Source of the DNA: RGIG5612 sp963589005
GTDB lineage: Bacteria; Bacillota; Clostridia; Lachnospirales; Lachnospiraceae
DNA: 56,020 nucleotides
Reading direction: 5' to 3'
Assembly: GCA_963589005.1 (NCBI GenBank)
Contig: CAVAJR010000013.1
Span: 1 to 56,020, forward strand
In this document: in pieces, positions 8,647 to 16,140 of the stretch
Layout of the letters: each line of letters opens with the position of its first letter
How positions within the stretch are numbered: position 1 is the first letter of the stretch
The notes under the pieces: generated by a model
Databases searched by the model: none
Told to the model about the DNA's origin: nothing
What the model saw: the letters and a program-made list of their open reading frames with translations, nothing else
Position numbers and translations under genes: made by a program

Positions 8647-9732
8647 TCAGCCCCCGATCTGATTCATACATCTTCCTGCATGACTTCTGTTCTGTGCTGA
8701 CAATACTCCATGCCACTTCGGCTTTTCTTCTATTGCCTTCATGAGCTGCAATTTCATGTCTGCTTCATTCATTCCTTTAATGGAATACTCAGCCTCCTTA
8801 TGAAGACATGGCTTTATATGACCATCTGCAGTTATACGCAGGCGATTGCAGCTTGCACAGAAATGATTGCTGACAGGATTGATAAGTCCCACATATCCTT
8901 GTGCACCCGGAAGCTTAAACAATCTGGCTACGGTATTATCTTCTGCTGTCATCTCGCAGCCTCCCGTTGCATGACTATGCATATGACTGTATTTGCTTCC
9001 TTGTTCATCTGTACGTTCTGTCATGACTTTCGCTGCCTGGGCACTCATTCCTGACATCTGATCTGTCAAATGGTACTTCACAGGCTCAAGCATAGGCATT
9101 ACCTCAAGTACCCTATCGGCGGATATATACGCCTCCGGCCCAAAATCCCCGCTGTCATACATAGGCATCAATTCGATAAATCTGACATCTACAGGATATT
9201 GCATTGTAAGAGCAGCAAGATCACAGATTTCATCGTCATTTATACCGCCTATCAATACTGTATTTATCTTAATCTTATCAAATCCGGCACTTATCGCAGC
9301 CTTAAGTCCTCTCAGAGCATCCTCAATATCCCCACGTCTTGTAAGGAATCTGTACTTCTCAGGATCTAATGTATCAAGGCTTATGTTAACACGATCAACT
9401 CCTGCTTCCTTAAGGGGCTGCGCCATTTCCGCCAGCCTTACCGCATTAGTTGTAATACACAGCTGCTCTATTCCCGGTATCTGTGAGATCCGTGTGCAGA
9501 TCGAGAGAATATTCTTCTTGACCAGAGGTTCTCCCCCGGTAATTCTGACCTTATTTATCCCCAACGAAGCCGCAGCTCGTACAATGCTTATCATCTCGTC
9601 CTCAGTCAGCATCTCCTCATGAGATTTCTTGCATATACCTGCATCAGGCATGCAATACCTGCATCTAAGGTCACAGAGATCCGTCACCGACAGTCTCAGA
9701 TATGAAATTTTTCGTCCATAAGTATCAATCAT
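8647..9732 (-). CDS. moaA: GTP 3',8-cyclase MoaA (radical SAM), with insertion
   Basis: A 361-residue radical SAM enzyme. The SAM cluster Cys are C20, C24 and C27 (CDLRCRYC); GGEP at 66-69 binds SAM. The second cluster that binds GTP is C292, C295 and C309 (FCASCNRLR ... GHIKPCL). The family is usually 320-335 residues and ends in a Gly-Gly, as here. The excess is an insertion at about 222-266, rich in Met, His, Thr and Ser, before the VARLFKLPGAQGYVG segment. All catalytic residues I can check are intact. It starts the cofactor pathway from GTP. Confidence 0.95.
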   Translation of the reverse strand: MIDTYGRKISYLRLSVTDLCDLRCRYCMPDAGICKKSHEEMLTEDEMISIVRAAASLGINKVRITGGEPLVKKNILSICTRISQIPGIEQLCITTNAVRLAEMAQPLKEAGVDRVNISLDTLDPEKYRFLTRRGDIEDALRGLKAAISAGFDKIKINTVLIGGINDDEICDLAALTMQYPVDVRFIELMPMYDSGDFGPEAYISADRVLEVMPMLEPVKYHLTDQMSGMSAQAAKVMTERTDEQGSKYSHMHSHATGGCEMTAEDNTVARLFKLPGAQGYVGLINPVSNHFCASCNRLRITADGHIKPCLHKEAEYSIKGMNEADMKLQLMKAIEEKPKWHGVLSAQNRSHAGRCMNQIGG

Positions 9733-9756
9733 ATTATTTATATTTTCAGCGTTCTT

Positions 9757-9839
9757 CGTGCCGAAACAGCGCAGTCCATCAATAAATGTTTATCAGCTGC
9801 AGAAATTGCTGCACTGCCTGCGTAGTATAACGCTGCAGC
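9757..9839. repeat. Degenerate copy of the dispersed palindrome
   Basis: CGTGCCG and GCGCAGTCCA near 9757-9778 match the left arm of the repeat family; the rest is diverged. GCTGCAG (9796-9802) and CTGCAGC (9833-9839) form a stem. It lies between the molybdopterin-binding protein gene and moaA. Confidence 0.45.
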
Positions 9840-9843
9840 CGCT

Positions 9844-10860
9844 TTAATACCTTCCAAATGTGCAATTAGGGAAATGGCACGGTTTGCACTGCTGACACAG
9901 TCCGCCATCTCCTAATCCTATAAGCTCTTCCCTTGTAAACCTTACATCGGCAAATATTTGCGGCAAAAGCACATCAAAAATGGTCGTCGGCAGACTTATG
10001 GCAGCTCCGGGAATTCCCAGGATTGCTATATCGCCTAAATATGCTACCAGTGACATATTTCCGGGCTGAGACGGAACCCCATGCGTTACTATCTCCGCAC
10101 CTAACCGTCTTATGGCAGTAGGCGTAAGATCGTCCGGATCCACAGACATGCCGCCGGTAAATATAAGAAGATCCGCACCCTGCTCCAGAAGCTTCTGTGC
10201 ATTTGCAATTATCATGTTAAGATCATCATCGCAAATGCTTACGCCTATGATCTCAGCCGGATATCTGCTCATCTTATTTCTTACCACAGGTTCAAACTTG
10301 TCCTTAATTCTGCCGCTGTATACCTCAGAGCCGGTAATGATCACACCGATTTTCTTATCATGGTACTCAAGCAGATCAAAAAGTTTTCTGTCTCTGCACA
10401 TCTTCTCTGCGAGTATTATCTGCTCCTCCTGCGTTGTGAGAGGTACAATTCTCATTGATGCAATACGTGCGCCCGCCTCCACCGGATAATGGTCCGGTAT
10501 GCATGAAATTGTTATATCACCAATCGAATTCAGCTGCCGCAAAAGTTCCGTATCTACCCTGAACATTCCGCGGACATCCGCCATTAACTGCATCTTGCCC
10601 TCTGAAGGTCCCTGGTAATGCGCACCCTTGACCCCCGCCATTGCAGCCATTCTGAGCGCCGCCTCCTCTTCGTGAATCTCTCCGGCATTTGCCTCCCAGA
10701 CAAATATAGTCTTCTTGCCGATATCCAGAAGCTTAGGAATATCCTGCTCGGTTATTACATGTCCTCTTTTGAACAGCGCCCCTTTGAATCCGTCGCGCAT
10801 CTGCGTAACATCATGACACAATTCCATGCCTATCGCATCTTCAACCTTTATCTTCTTCAT
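9844..10860 (-). CDS. Molybdopterin-binding protein with Cys-rich C-terminus
   Basis: A 338-residue protein. The first ~150 residues begin MKKIKVEDAIGMELCHDVTQ, a segment shared with clostridial MoeA-like proteins. The MoCF-type fold lies at about 165-310, with IGVIITGSEVYSGRI, LLIFTGGMSVDPDDLTPTAI and ILGIPGAAISLPTTIFD. The C-terminus LCQQCKPCHFPNCTFGRY has four Cys and could hold a metal. This family typically neighbours molybdenum hydroxylase or Mo-cofactor genes in Clostridia. A role in handling or sorting the cofactor is inferred. It lies between moeA and moaA on the same strand. Confidence 0.82.
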   Translation of the reverse strand: MKKIKVEDAIGMELCHDVTQMRDGFKGALFKRGHVITEQDIPKLLDIGKKTIFVWEANAGEIHEEEAALRMAAMAGVKGAHYQGPSEGKMQLMADVRGMFRVDTELLRQLNSIGDITISCIPDHYPVEAGARIASMRIVPLTTQEEQIILAEKMCRDRKLFDLLEYHDKKIGVIITGSEVYSGRIKDKFEPVVRNKMSRYPAEIIGVSICDDDLNMIIANAQKLLEQGADLLIFTGGMSVDPDDLTPTAIRRLGAEIVTHGVPSQPGNMSLVAYLGDIAILGIPGAAISLPTTIFDVLLPQIFADVRFTREELIGLGDGGLCQQCKPCHFPNCTFGRY

Positions 10861-10913
10861 TATTAGTAATCCAATCCTTCCCTTTCATGGCAAACATATT
10901 AGCATATATTTGA

Positions 10914-10934
10914 TGTGCCGGGACGGCGCAGTCC
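10914..10934. repeat. Half copy of the dispersed palindrome
   Basis: GTGCCGGGACGGCGCAGTCC at 10915-10934 is one complete outer arm of the repeat family. The matching second arm is absent, and the three-hairpin element at 10958-11101 follows instead. Confidence 0.7.
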
Positions 10935-10957
10935 AATGTTTAAGATTTTGACAAAAG

Positions 10958-11101
10958 TTGATTGCTACGCACGTTGTGCTCTCGCAATCAAACCTGCATT
11001 CGCAATCCGAGCTATCGCTCTACTTGCTCATGCAGGTTAGCCTGTCCGATAGATACGAATTCGCTCGTGCGGACACGGCTCACTCGTATCTGCCGTCCAG
11101 G
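10958..11101. ncRNA. Three-hairpin structured element between moeA and the next gene
   Basis: Three adjacent nested hairpins. First: TTGATTGC (10958-10965) with GCAATCAA (10984-10991), inner GCAC/GTGC. Second: AACCTGCAT (10991-10999) with ATGCAGGTT (11030-11038), then GCAA/TTGC (11002-11005, 11024-11027), then GAGC/GCTC (11009-11012, 11017-11020), separated by short near-symmetric internal loops. Third: CCTG/CAGG (11041-11044, 11098-11101) and AGATACGA/TCGTATCT (11051-11058, 11084-11091). It begins 5 bp after the moeA stop and ends about 100 bp before the next gene. Whether it works as RNA (leader, processing site) or is a mobile palindromic element is unknown. Confidence 0.5.
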
Positions 11102-11105
11102 ACTT

Positions 11106-12470
11106 TTATACCAAGAACCCTTCCAATTTTGTTCCTGCCTGAAGCGGTCCGGAACCTGCCGGCACAACCGCCATCACATCGCAGCCTATGCTGCTGCCTA
11201 TCATGATATTGCCCTGTCCCTTCGGAATATGCATCAGCACCTTGCCCCGCGAAATATCTAATCGTCCCTTTAACATTCTTGTTGCCTTGCTTTTCTTATT
11301 AAAATCCTCCGCCAGCGTCACCTCTATGATTTCCGGCAAATAATTTTTATATCCTGCAAGTTTTCTTACTGTCGGCCTTACCACCGCATAATAATTAGTA
11401 AGAGATGAAGACGGATTGCCAGACAGCGCACAGACAAGCTTATTTCCCGCAATGCCATAACAGCAGGCCATACCCGGCTTCAGAGCAACTCCATTTACCA
11501 AAATCTGGCATCCTGCCTTTTGCATAGCTGCCGGGGTCAGGTCATAATCCCCTACCGACACTCCACCGGTGAGGATAAGCATATCACAGTCAGTAAGCCC
11601 CTTCCTTATCAATCCTGCAATTTCATCCGTGTCATCACCTGCTGTTCCCAGGTATACGGTCTCACAGCCGTCCTTTTGAAGAGCCGCCGCAAATGTATAT
11701 CTGTTGGTATTTCTGATCTTGCCTGATTTACTTATTTCCTCTTCACAGGCTGAATTATTTCCTTCAGATTTACTTTTATCTGTCAATTTCGTAAATTCAT
11801 CGCAATAAGCAAGTCCTTCAGAATTATTTACAGCATTATCTTCCTCGCATTTACTTACGTCGTCAAATTCTATAAGCTCGCTGCCTGTCGAAATAATGCC
11901 AACAACAGGCCTCTTAAAGACCAGCGGACGAGCTATACCCTGGGCTGCCAGCGTTCCTGCAAGCCCCGCATCAATTACCGTTCCGCATTCAGCCAGAAGT
12001 TCTCCCTTTCTTACATCCTCGCCGATCCTTACTATGTTATCACCCGGCCGCACACTCTCAGAAATTATAACCTCATCTGCGGTAAAATGTGTCTTTTCAA
12101 ACATGATCACAGCATCCGCACCCTCCGGTATAGGGGCTCCGGTAAGAACCTTGGCCGCCGTTCCCTGAGTTATTTTTTTGGTCGTCACAGCCCCGGCAGG
12201 GATCTCTTCTACCACATGCAATGCAGTCGGATTTTCCTTGCCTGCATTCACAGTATCCGCTGATCTAAAAGCATATCCATCATATGGCGACCTGTCAAAA
12301 GACGGCACATTCTCCCTCGCATTCAGTTCAAATGCCAATATCCTGCCGCAGCATTCCTCAAGCGCAGCATATTCCGTTCTTGAACCGCCGGCTGTATTTT
12401 CATCAGTCTTATCTTCTAAATATGACAGAAGCAGCTCTCTGGCCCTTATATAATCCATATTGTTCTTCAT
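11106..12470 (-). CDS. moeA: Molybdopterin molybdenumtransferase MoeA, with acidic insertion
   Basis: A 454-residue MoeA. Segments seen: NVPSFDRSPYDGYAFRS (55-70), KVLTGAPIPEGADAVIMFE (108-125), VVGIISTGSELIEF (189-202), LILTGGVSVGDYDLTPAAM (298-316) and the C-terminal barrel KATRMLKGR. It inserts molybdate into adenylylated molybdopterin. Residues 203-252 are an acidic, Ser/Asn-rich insertion between the GSEL motif and RYTFAAAL, which is unusual. The open frame continues upstream to 12719, but those 83 codons are translation of the tandem palindromic repeat. The ATG at 12470, with GGGTGAG upstream, is the credible start. Confidence 0.9.
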   Translation of the reverse strand: MKNNMDYIRARELLLSYLEDKTDENTAGGSRTEYAALEECCGRILAFELNARENVPSFDRSPYDGYAFRSADTVNAGKENPTALHVVEEIPAGAVTTKKITQGTAAKVLTGAPIPEGADAVIMFEKTHFTADEVIISESVRPGDNIVRIGEDVRKGELLAECGTVIDAGLAGTLAAQGIARPLVFKRPVVGIISTGSELIEFDDVSKCEEDNAVNNSEGLAYCDEFTKLTDKSKSEGNNSACEEEISKSGKIRNTNRYTFAAALQKDGCETVYLGTAGDDTDEIAGLIRKGLTDCDMLILTGGVSVGDYDLTPAAMQKAGCQILVNGVALKPGMACCYGIAGNKLVCALSGNPSSSLTNYYAVVRPTVRKLAGYKNYLPEIIEVTLAEDFNKKSKATRMLKGRLDISRGKVLMHIPKGQGNIMIGSSIGCDVMAVVPAGSGPLQAGTKLEGFLV

Positions 12471-12498
12471 CAATCTCACCCTATACTCTTGCATTATT

Positions 12499-12719
12499 CC
12501 GGCACGCACGTAAGTTCTTGAAATACATGTGCCGTGAACCTCGGCGTGCAGCCACTGCTCGAAAACGCCTACGTTGCTTATTTTCTTACAGTGGACTGCG
12601 CCGTCCCGGCACGCGCGTAAGTTCTTGAAATACATGTGCCGTGAACCTCGGCGTGCAGCCACTGCTCGAAAACGCCTACGCTGATTGTTTTCTCGCAGTG
12701 GACTGCGCCGTCCCGGCAC
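12499..12719. repeat. Tandem duplication of the dispersed palindrome (107-bp period)
   Basis: Two near-identical 107-bp units run 12499-12605 and 12606-12712; the first bases of a third follow to 12719. Each unit reads CCGGCACG, CGTAAGTTCTTGAAATACAT, GTGCCGTGAACCTCGGCG, GCAGCCACTGCTCGAAAAC, then TTTTCT, CAGTGGACTGCGCCGTC. The arms GCAGCCACTGC/GCAGTGGACTGC and CGAAAAC/GTTTTC fold together. Together with flanking sequence it fills the 312-bp gap between modC and moeA; no gene is seen there. Confidence 0.9.
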
Positions 12720-12782
12720 ATGTATGTTATAAGATTTTGAGTGCGTGCCGCGTCCACGCAGCTCACTATGAGGAAAATCGCA

Positions 12783-14069
12783 TCAATCATTCAAGAGCAT
12801 CACCGCATCCTCCGGAATGTTTATCACAACTCTGCCGCGTGGAATGGCGCAGCCCTCCGTCTTAGGCACTTCAATTACAATACCTTCATTCGCAGGCTTA
12901 GCGCCCCTGCTATATACAATTTTGCCGTTAGTATCAGAAACCTTACTCAAGCTATCCGCCCCTGTCGCAGGCCATAGGCTGATCATATAAGAAGACGGAT
13001 TCTCCGTCACATTTACAATATCACATGCAATATCCGCGGCAGTACATCCGTTCATTTTTTCTTCATGTATACCGGATGTCGATGAAGAATTCTCCCCCAT
13101 CCTCTTAAGCACATCGTCATTTGGAGCACTGTCCATACCATTTTCAGCAAATCTATACTCAATTATATTCTTAAGTCCAACAAACCGTCTGTCTGCAATA
13201 TCTTCTTTTGTCTTAATAACAATGCCCCAGTCTCGGGCAAATAATTCTCTCTCTCCTAATTTTTCAATCACAGATATGTTCCTGCAGCCTGTAAGGATAG
13301 CTCCGTTTCTGGTACATGGATTTCTGAATACCTCTTCCCTTGTTCCAAATGACTCAACCTTGCCATCATGGATGATCGCAATCTTATCAGCCATTCTGAA
13401 CACTTCATCTCTGTCATGGGAAACCAAAATAACAGTCTTGCCAAATCTTCTGATCTCGGCTCCCACCTCCTGTTCCATCTTGAGACGCAGAAATGTATCA
13501 AGGGCAGAAAACGGCTCATCTAACATAAGGATCTGCGGTGATGATACCAGAAGCCTTGCCAGTGCTGTCCTTTGCTGCTGCCCGCCCGACAGCTGTGAAG
13601 GCAGATGGTCAGCCAGCTTGTCAAGTCCAAACCTCTGCATGATTTCTTCAACATTTGCATTAGCCAGACTTTTAGACAGTCTGCTGCCGGCACAGCCCTT
13701 CTTCATGGCTTCAGTTTGTTCTTCAATGCCGCTGCTTCTGCCATGGCGTTTTTTTCGTTCCCGTCTGGTTCCTGCATAAATATTCTGACGCACCGTCATA
13801 TTAGGAAACAGTGCATAATTCTGAAACATCAGTCCCGTATGCCGTTCCTGAGGCGTCAGATTAATATGCCGTTCCGAATCAAACAGCGTCACCCCATCCA
13901 CCACGATTTTGCCCCTGTCAGGGCGCTCTATTCCTGCAATACATTTTAAGGTCATGCTCTTGCCGCATCCTGAGGCACCCAGTAGTGCAAGCACCTCATC
14001 ACCGGCCTCCAGCTTAACCTTAAGTTGAAAATTGCCTAAATTCTTCTCTATATCAATAAATATGGACAT
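12783..14069 (-). CDS. modC: Molybdate ABC transporter ATPase ModC, with insertion
   Basis: A 428-residue ATPase. Walker A is GASGCGKS (31-38), signature LSGGQ (160-164), Walker B LMLDEP (181-186), switch His H218. Between NIYAG (96-100) and the helix at about 140 there is a ~40-residue basic, low-complexity insertion. The C-terminal domain (about 260-428) resembles the molybdate-binding regulatory part but contains another Ser/Asn-rich stretch near 312-342. The family is usually about 350 residues. It follows modB by 67 bp and powers molybdate import. ModC is assigned from position next to modA and modB as well as the ATPase motifs. Confidence 0.87.
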   Translation of the reverse strand: MSIFIDIEKNLGNFQLKVKLEAGDEVLALLGASGCGKSMTLKCIAGIERPDRGKIVVDGVTLFDSERHINLTPQERHTGLMFQNYALFPNMTVRQNIYAGTRRERKKRHGRSSGIEEQTEAMKKGCAGSRLSKSLANANVEEIMQRFGLDKLADHLPSQLSGGQQQRTALARLLVSSPQILMLDEPFSALDTFLRLKMEQEVGAEIRRFGKTVILVSHDRDEVFRMADKIAIIHDGKVESFGTREEVFRNPCTRNGAILTGCRNISVIEKLGERELFARDWGIVIKTKEDIADRRFVGLKNIIEYRFAENGMDSAPNDDVLKRMGENSSSTSGIHEEKMNGCTAADIACDIVNVTENPSSYMISLWPATGADSLSKVSDTNGKIVYSRGAKPANEGIVIEVPKTEGCAIPRGRVVINIPEDAVMLLND

Positions 14070-14136
14070 TTGTATTTCCTTGTGATTATTTCAATAATAC
14101 GGCTTATGATCAATGCCTTAATATTTAATAAAATAG

Positions 14137-14802
14137 CTAAACGGTGCGCCTTTGGCGTTTTTCCAGCATATTTACTGCCAGCAGCACAACAAATGAAATC
14201 GCCAGGTTAAGCAGCACCCATTTAAATGCCAGCTCATCATTATCCGTTCTCCACATTTGATATACTGTGGTTGAGATCGTTGCCGTTCTTCCCGGTGTAT
14301 ATCCGGCTATCATGCTTGTAGCTCCATATTCGCCGAGGGCTCTGGCAAATGCCAATACGGTTCCCGCCAGAATGCCCTGTTTGCAGTACGGCAGTCTTAT
14401 GCGCCAGAATATATAACTGTTGGAAAGTCCGATCGACCTTCCTGAGTAAGCGAGGGTTTCATCAAATGATTCGAATGCGCCCCTGGCAGTTCTGTACATC
14501 AGCGGGAATATAACTATGATGGTCGCAAATATTGCAGACCACCATGTCATAACCAGCTTAACGCCAAATGCCTCTAAAAACCACGCGCCTATTATTCTCT
14601 TAGGGCCCAGCACGCTCAGCAGGAGATATCCCACTACCGTAGGCGGCAAAACCAGCGGCAGAGTAAGGAACACATCCAGTATTCCCTTGATCACTCGCGG
14701 AAGTTTGGCAATATAATATGCGGCAAATATTCCTACAAAAAATATTATTACTGTACTTATTCCCGCTATTCTAAGCGAGTTCCACAGTGGATACAGATCC
14801 AT
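14137..14802 (-). CDS. modB: Molybdate ABC transporter permease ModB
   Basis: A 221-residue permease with about five membrane segments: the first is STVIIFFVGIFAAYYIAK, then VFLTLPLVLPPTVVGYLLL, typical of ModB/CysT. The ATPase-docking loop follows FESFDETLAYSGRSIGLS (about 113-130), and ARALGEYGATSMIAGY (about 158-173) is the ModB signature. It sits between modA and modC. A strong terminator-like hairpin at 14825-14869 separates it from modA, so modBC may be expressed at a lower level than the binding protein. Confidence 0.94.
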   Translation of the reverse strand: MDLYPLWNSLRIAGISTVIIFFVGIFAAYYIAKLPRVIKGILDVFLTLPLVLPPTVVGYLLLSVLGPKRIIGAWFLEAFGVKLVMTWWSAIFATIIVIFPLMYRTARGAFESFDETLAYSGRSIGLSNSYIFWRIRLPYCKQGILAGTVLAFARALGEYGATSMIAGYTPGRTATISTTVYQMWRTDNDELAFKWVLLNLAISFVVLLAVNMLEKRQRRTV

Positions 14803-14824
14803 TCTGTCTATCCTCCGTCATTTA

Positions 14825-14869
14825 AAAAGCTCCGGCTTAAGCACTCAGTTTATATTTGCCGGAGCTTTT
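14825..14869 (-). terminator. Attenuating terminator between modA and modB
   Basis: GCCGGAGCTTTT (14858-14869) and AAAAGCTCCGGC (14825-14836) form a perfect 12-bp stem. On the minus strand the stem ends in TTTTT. It sits inside the modABC unit, so it probably sets a high ModA to ModBC ratio. Confidence 0.8.
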
Positions 14870-14951
14870 GTATGTCACATCATTTCAGAGGTATTGCATG
14901 ACCATTCCGGGATATGCAAGCGCCTCTGAAATTCAGCTGTATCATCTTACA

Positions 14952-15830
14952 TTATTTTGCGGCAGTTGTTGTCTCTGTCTCAACCTGTTCCTTAGCAAGT
15001 GCTGTAAATCCAACCGATTCAAATACCTCACTTGCCTCGTCAGTAGTAAGATATTCAAGAAATGCCTTAGCAGCCTCTTCATTCTGAGTAGTATTAAGAA
15101 CTGCTGCCGGATAGATAACCTGTCCGCACATTTGTGCTGTAGCTGTATCAACCACCTGCAGTTTTGCAGAAAATGCGTCTGTTGCATAGATGATACCGCA
15201 GTCAACTGCACCAGATGACACCTGCTCAGTTACTTCCTTAACATTTGAACCATATGTAAGAACGCCTGATGCAGCCAATTCATCTTCATTTAATTCATAA
15301 TAAGCAAAAATCTTCTGTGTATACTGTCCGACCGGGACATCTGAATTGCCCATAGCCAGCAGGATTGAACCATCCTTAAGTCCTGCTACCATGTCATCAT
15401 AAGAATTGATATTTTTGGAATTTCCTTCCGGAACTGCAAGTGCAACCTTGTTTTCCAACAGATTGATACGGGTATCTGAAAGAACGAAGTCAAGACCGTC
15501 TGTATTGCCGCCCTCTTCATCCTTAGCAGCATCAAGTGCATTCATCTGCTTAGGTGATGCTGAGATAAAGATATCGCAGTCTGCACCTGCCTCAATGTTA
15601 TCCTTTAATGTGCCGGATGATTCAAATGTATAAGTTATCTTAACATTTGGTGCAACTTCCTTGTACATTTCAGCGATTTCTTCAAGGGTTTCTGTCATAG
15701 ATGCCGCTGCAAATACGATCAGCTCTACTTCCTCGCTGCCCTGTGCTGCCTCACCGGCCATGCATGCTGTTCCTGTCAGCATGCTTATTGCTGTGCATGC
15801 TGCGATTACTTTGATAAGTGTCTTCTTCAT
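14952..15830 (-). CDS. modA: Molybdate-binding protein ModA
   Basis: A 292-residue extracytoplasmic binding protein. The signal peptide covers about residues 1-24 (MKKTLIKVIAACTAISMLTG). The mature part opens ELIVFAAASMTETLEEIAEM, the ModA signature, followed by YTFESSGTLKDNIEAGADCD and GAVDCGIIYATDAF. A Cys at about residue 23 could be lipidated, but the preceding residues are not a canonical lipobox. The open frame extends 150 bp further upstream. GGAGG just before the ATG at 15830 and the signal peptide decide the start. It is first in modABC and brings molybdate (possibly tungstate) to ModBC. Confidence 0.93.
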   Translation of the reverse strand: MKKTLIKVIAACTAISMLTGTACMAGEAAQGSEEVELIVFAAASMTETLEEIAEMYKEVAPNVKITYTFESSGTLKDNIEAGADCDIFISASPKQMNALDAAKDEEGGNTDGLDFVLSDTRINLLENKVALAVPEGNSKNINSYDDMVAGLKDGSILLAMGNSDVPVGQYTQKIFAYYELNEDELAASGVLTYGSNVKEVTEQVSSGAVDCGIIYATDAFSAKLQVVDTATAQMCGQVIYPAAVLNTTQNEEAAKAFLEYLTTDEASEVFESVGFTALAKEQVETETTTAAK

Positions 15831-16140
15831 TTTGGTTCCTCCATTTGTTTTGATGATCTTGCCTGACATCCTGCGTAAAATTACAAGCTTGCCTGATAAT
15901 CCATGCAGATATCGTTCGGATCCTGCCTGCTTATAACCGCCCTCTTCAGACGGGTACAACAACAAACGGAGGATAACCATTTATCCTCTTGATGTATCAT
16001 ATTCCGCCTCCTTTTCAAGTATGGAAGGCCGCAGCGTTTCCTCTGCTGACCCCGGCACGTTAATTATCCTGATAATTTCGTGCGGTCCATGCCCCATAGC
16101 ATTTGCCTTAGGTGCAGGGACTCGAAGACTATATAAGCTG
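15831..16140. other. Leader of modA and 3' side of glgB, no gene seen
   Basis: About 310 bp. On the modA side is a perfect 8-bp stem, GAGGATAA (15969-15976) and TTATCCTC (15981-15988), which may be an operator or leader hairpin. On the glgB side a hairpin opens with CCCGGCACG (about 16051-16059): CACG pairs with CGTG and AATTATC with GATAATT. CCCGGCACG resembles an end of the dispersed palindrome. No promoter was firmly identified. Confidence 0.4.

Noticed and set aside
11106..12719. A 537-residue MoeA starting at 12719
   Set aside because: The first 83 codons are translation of the tandem palindromic repeat; MoeA homology begins at 12470, where a ribosome site is present.
12499..12719. CRISPR array or integron attC sites
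   Set aside because: Only two tandem units, no variable spacers, no cas genes, no integrase and no gene-cassette layout; the units themselves are palindromic.
15831..16020. Moco or molybdate riboswitch in the modA leader
   Set aside because: Only one 8-bp hairpin and scattered short pairings; I could not fit the conserved Moco-motif segments.
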